Source of the DNA: Acidimicrobiaceae bacterium
GTDB lineage: Bacteria; Actinomycetota; Acidimicrobiia; Acidimicrobiales; Palsa-688
Reading direction: 5' to 3'
Length of the DNA stretch: 6,835 bases
Assembly (NCBI GenBank): GCA_009785715.1
Contig: WQVT01000126.1
Location: 1-6,835 of the forward strand
Made by a program: the position numbers and the translations under genes. Positions within the stretch are counted from its first letter, which is position 1; every line of letters starts with the position of its first letter. The notes under the pieces were generated by a model. That model did not search any database, had not been told where the DNA came from, and saw only the letters and a program-made list of their open reading frames with translations. Shown here one piece after another: positions 5,580 to 6,835 of this stretch.

Positions 5580-5798
5580 ATGAGCGATCCGGACCCCGAG
5601 CGGCTGGTCGGCGAGTTGGCGTACGTGACCACCAGAATCCGGGGCCCCAATCAACCGGGCGAGGTGCAGGTCGTCCAGGGCGGCCGAACCGAGTCGTTCA
5701 TCGCCTACGGGGACGAGCCCATCGAACGGGGCCAGCAGGTCCTGATCGTCGCCCGCCGCCCCGGCCGGGCGCTCGACGTTATCTTCTTCGCGGGTTAG
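5580..5798 (+). CDS. Small NfeD-like OB-fold protein
   Basis: This is a 72-residue soluble protein with no signal peptide or membrane segment. Residues 22-71 (GPNQPGEVQVVQGGRTESFI, then AYGDEPIERGQQVLIVARRP and GRALDVIFF) have the beta-strand pattern of the NfeD C-terminal OB-fold: a PGEV turn, an 'I..G..V.IV' strand and a final hydrophobic strand. NfeD-family proteins are usually paired with SPFH/flotillin proteins, and the next gene, 92 bp on, is a flotillin, so a partner role in membrane-domain organisation is inferred. It lacks the transmembrane and protease parts of full-length NfeD. The start is the ATG at 5580; GCAGG is directly upstream, too close to act as a normal ribosome site, while TAAGCT (5564-5569, fits TAnnnT) ends 10 nt before it, so leaderless expression is possible. 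The name rests on fold pattern and context, not on a strong signature. Confidence 0.65.
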   Translation: MSDPDPERLVGELAYVTTRIRGPNQPGEVQVVQGGRTESFIAYGDEPIERGQQVLIVARRPGRALDVIFFAG

Positions 5799-5890
5799 GG
5801 AACGAATGCGGATAGGACCGCCGTTCACAAAGACTCCACACGAGGTCCCGGGAGACGGCCCCGACCCGAGCCGCCAGAAGAGGTAGAACC

Positions 5891-6835
5891 ATGTTCGGTT
5901 GGCATGTACCGCGCCCTGACCAGGCCATGCTCATCAGCGGTGCGAGGCGATCGCACGACCAATTGCCGTTCCGGATCGTCACCGGCCACGGGGCGTTCGT
6001 GCTCCCCATCAAGTCCCGGGTGAGCTTCCTCACCCTCTCGATGCAAGAAGCCGAGGTGGCCGAGGAATGCGTCACCCAGCAGGGCATCGCCGTCCAGGTC
6101 CGGGCGGTCATCGCCTTCAAGGTCGGGGGCGACTTCGAGGGGATCGCCTCGGCGGCCCAGCGCTTCCTCGGCGCCGAGGACAAGATGAGCGTTCTCACGG
6201 GGCGGATCTTCGCGGGCCACCTTCGCTCGATCGTCGGCTCGATGACCGTCGAGGAGATCATCCGTGAACGCCAGCGCCTGGCGGAGGAGGCGCTCGATGC
6301 CTCCAAGATCGAGATGTCGAAGATCGGCCTGGTCGTCGACGCCCTGCAGATCGAGAGCATCGACGATCTCGGCTCCGGCTACATCCGGGCACTCGCCGCC
6401 CCGCACGTCGCCGACGTCCAGCGGGCGGCCCGCGTCGCCCAGGCGCAAGCGGATCAGGCGTCGGCGCAGGCCGAGCAGGAGTCGCGGCGCAACCAGGCAG
6501 AGTTCGAGCGTCAGACGGCAGTCGCCCGGGCGGGCTTCCTGGCCGAGACCGACCGGGCCCAGGCGACCGCAGCCCAGGCCGGGCCCCTTGCCCAGGCCCA
6601 GGCCGAGCAGGAGGTCATCCAGGCCCGCACCGCCCTCGCCGAGCGTAACGCCGGCCTCCGCGAACAGGAGCTGGTCGCCGAGGTCGTGCGGCCCGCGGAG
6701 GCCGAGGCACAGAAGACCCGCATCGCCGCGGAGGCCGAGGCCCAGAAGACCCGCCTCCTGGCCGAGGCCAGCGCCGCCTACAACAGCATCGCCCTCAGCC
6801 AGCAACTCATCGGCCAGCTGCCCGACATGCTTGCC
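5891..6835 (+). CDS. Flotillin/SPFH-domain protein, C-terminus off window
   Basis: This is an open frame of 315 residues from ATG 5891 to the right edge, preceded by GAAGAGG (5877-5883) at 7 nt. The N-terminus MFGWHVPRPDQAMLISGARR enters the SPFH domain directly. Residues 5 to about 160 carry the family's FRIVTGHGAFVLP, RVSFLTLSM, GIAVQVRAVIAFKV, GRIFAGHLRSIVGSMTVEEI and KIGLVVDALQIESIDD segments. From about 180 to 295 runs the Ala/Glu/Gln-rich flotillin coiled coil with EAEAQKTRIAAEAEAQKTR heptads, then NSIALSQQLIGQLPDML. Flotillins oligomerise on the inner face of the membrane and organise lipid microdomains and membrane protein complexes. There is no N-terminal hydrophobic hairpin, unlike Bacillus FloT/FloA, so membrane attachment must be peripheral or through a partner such as the preceding NfeD-like protein. 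The end is missing only because of the window edge. Confidence 0.94.
   Translation, partial: MFGWHVPRPDQAMLISGARRSHDQLPFRIVTGHGAFVLPIKSRVSFLTLSMQEAEVAEECVTQQGIAVQVRAVIAFKVGGDFEGIASAAQRFLGAEDKMSVLTGRIFAGHLRSIVGSMTVEEIIRERQRLAEEALDASKIEMSKIGLVVDALQIESIDDLGSGYIRALAAPHVADVQRAARVAQAQADQASAQAEQESRRNQAEFERQTAVARAGFLAETDRAQATAAQAGPLAQAQAEQEVIQARTALAERNAGLREQELVAEVVRPAEAEAQKTRIAAEAEAQKTRLLAEASAAYNSIALSQQLIGQLPDMLA

Noticed and set aside
5825..6805. 326-codon minus-strand frame opposite the flotillin
   Set aside because: Leu/Gly/Asp-rich shadow of the Ala/Glu-rich coiled-coil codons; the plus frame matches flotillin throughout.

Overview
This is a GC-rich (roughly 70%) bacterial window, and it looks like an actinobacterium, most probably of the class Acidimicrobiia. 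The reasons are the high GC third positions, a secreted protein built of tandem GYWL..DGGIF / GDA.FYGSTG units (a repeat I associate with Acidimicrobiia), a DUF732-like lipoprotein, a GlbO-type truncated globin and the actinobacterial form of flotillin. The taxon is an inference. I see no rRNA, tRNA, CRISPR array, integrase or transposase, and no gene-free stretch longer than 300 bases.

Left part (1-1373, minus strand): a secreted lytic transglycosylase is followed by a secreted repeat protein that runs off the left edge. The transglycosylase reads correctly only if one base is restored near position 1213: signal peptide and catalytic domain are in different frames. The repeat protein has a signal peptide and four complete 42-43 residue units, and its own candidate leaderless promoter.

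Centre (1374-3757): an AT-rich divergent control region carries a 17-bp palindrome and a separate 10-bp inverted repeat flanking the whole region. It leads into a two-gene operon on the plus strand: a Ser/Thr kinase-like protein that has lost most catalytic residues (pseudokinase), overlapping by ATGA with a zinc-ribbon/FHA protein whose three classical phosphothreonine-contact residues are also replaced. A 'dead kinase plus dead reader' pair is the most unusual point in the window.

Right part: a small DUF732-like lipoprotein and NudC (NAD(H)/NADH pyrophosphatase with zinc ribbon and perfect Nudix box) lie on the minus strand. NudC is divergent, with only 36 bp between, from a group II truncated haemoglobin (GlbO type). 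After the globin comes a REP-like cluster of short GC hairpins, then a 72-residue OB-fold-like, NfeD-type protein and a flotillin/SPFH protein that lacks any N-terminal membrane segment and runs off the right edge. The last two probably form a membrane-organising NfeD/flotillin pair.
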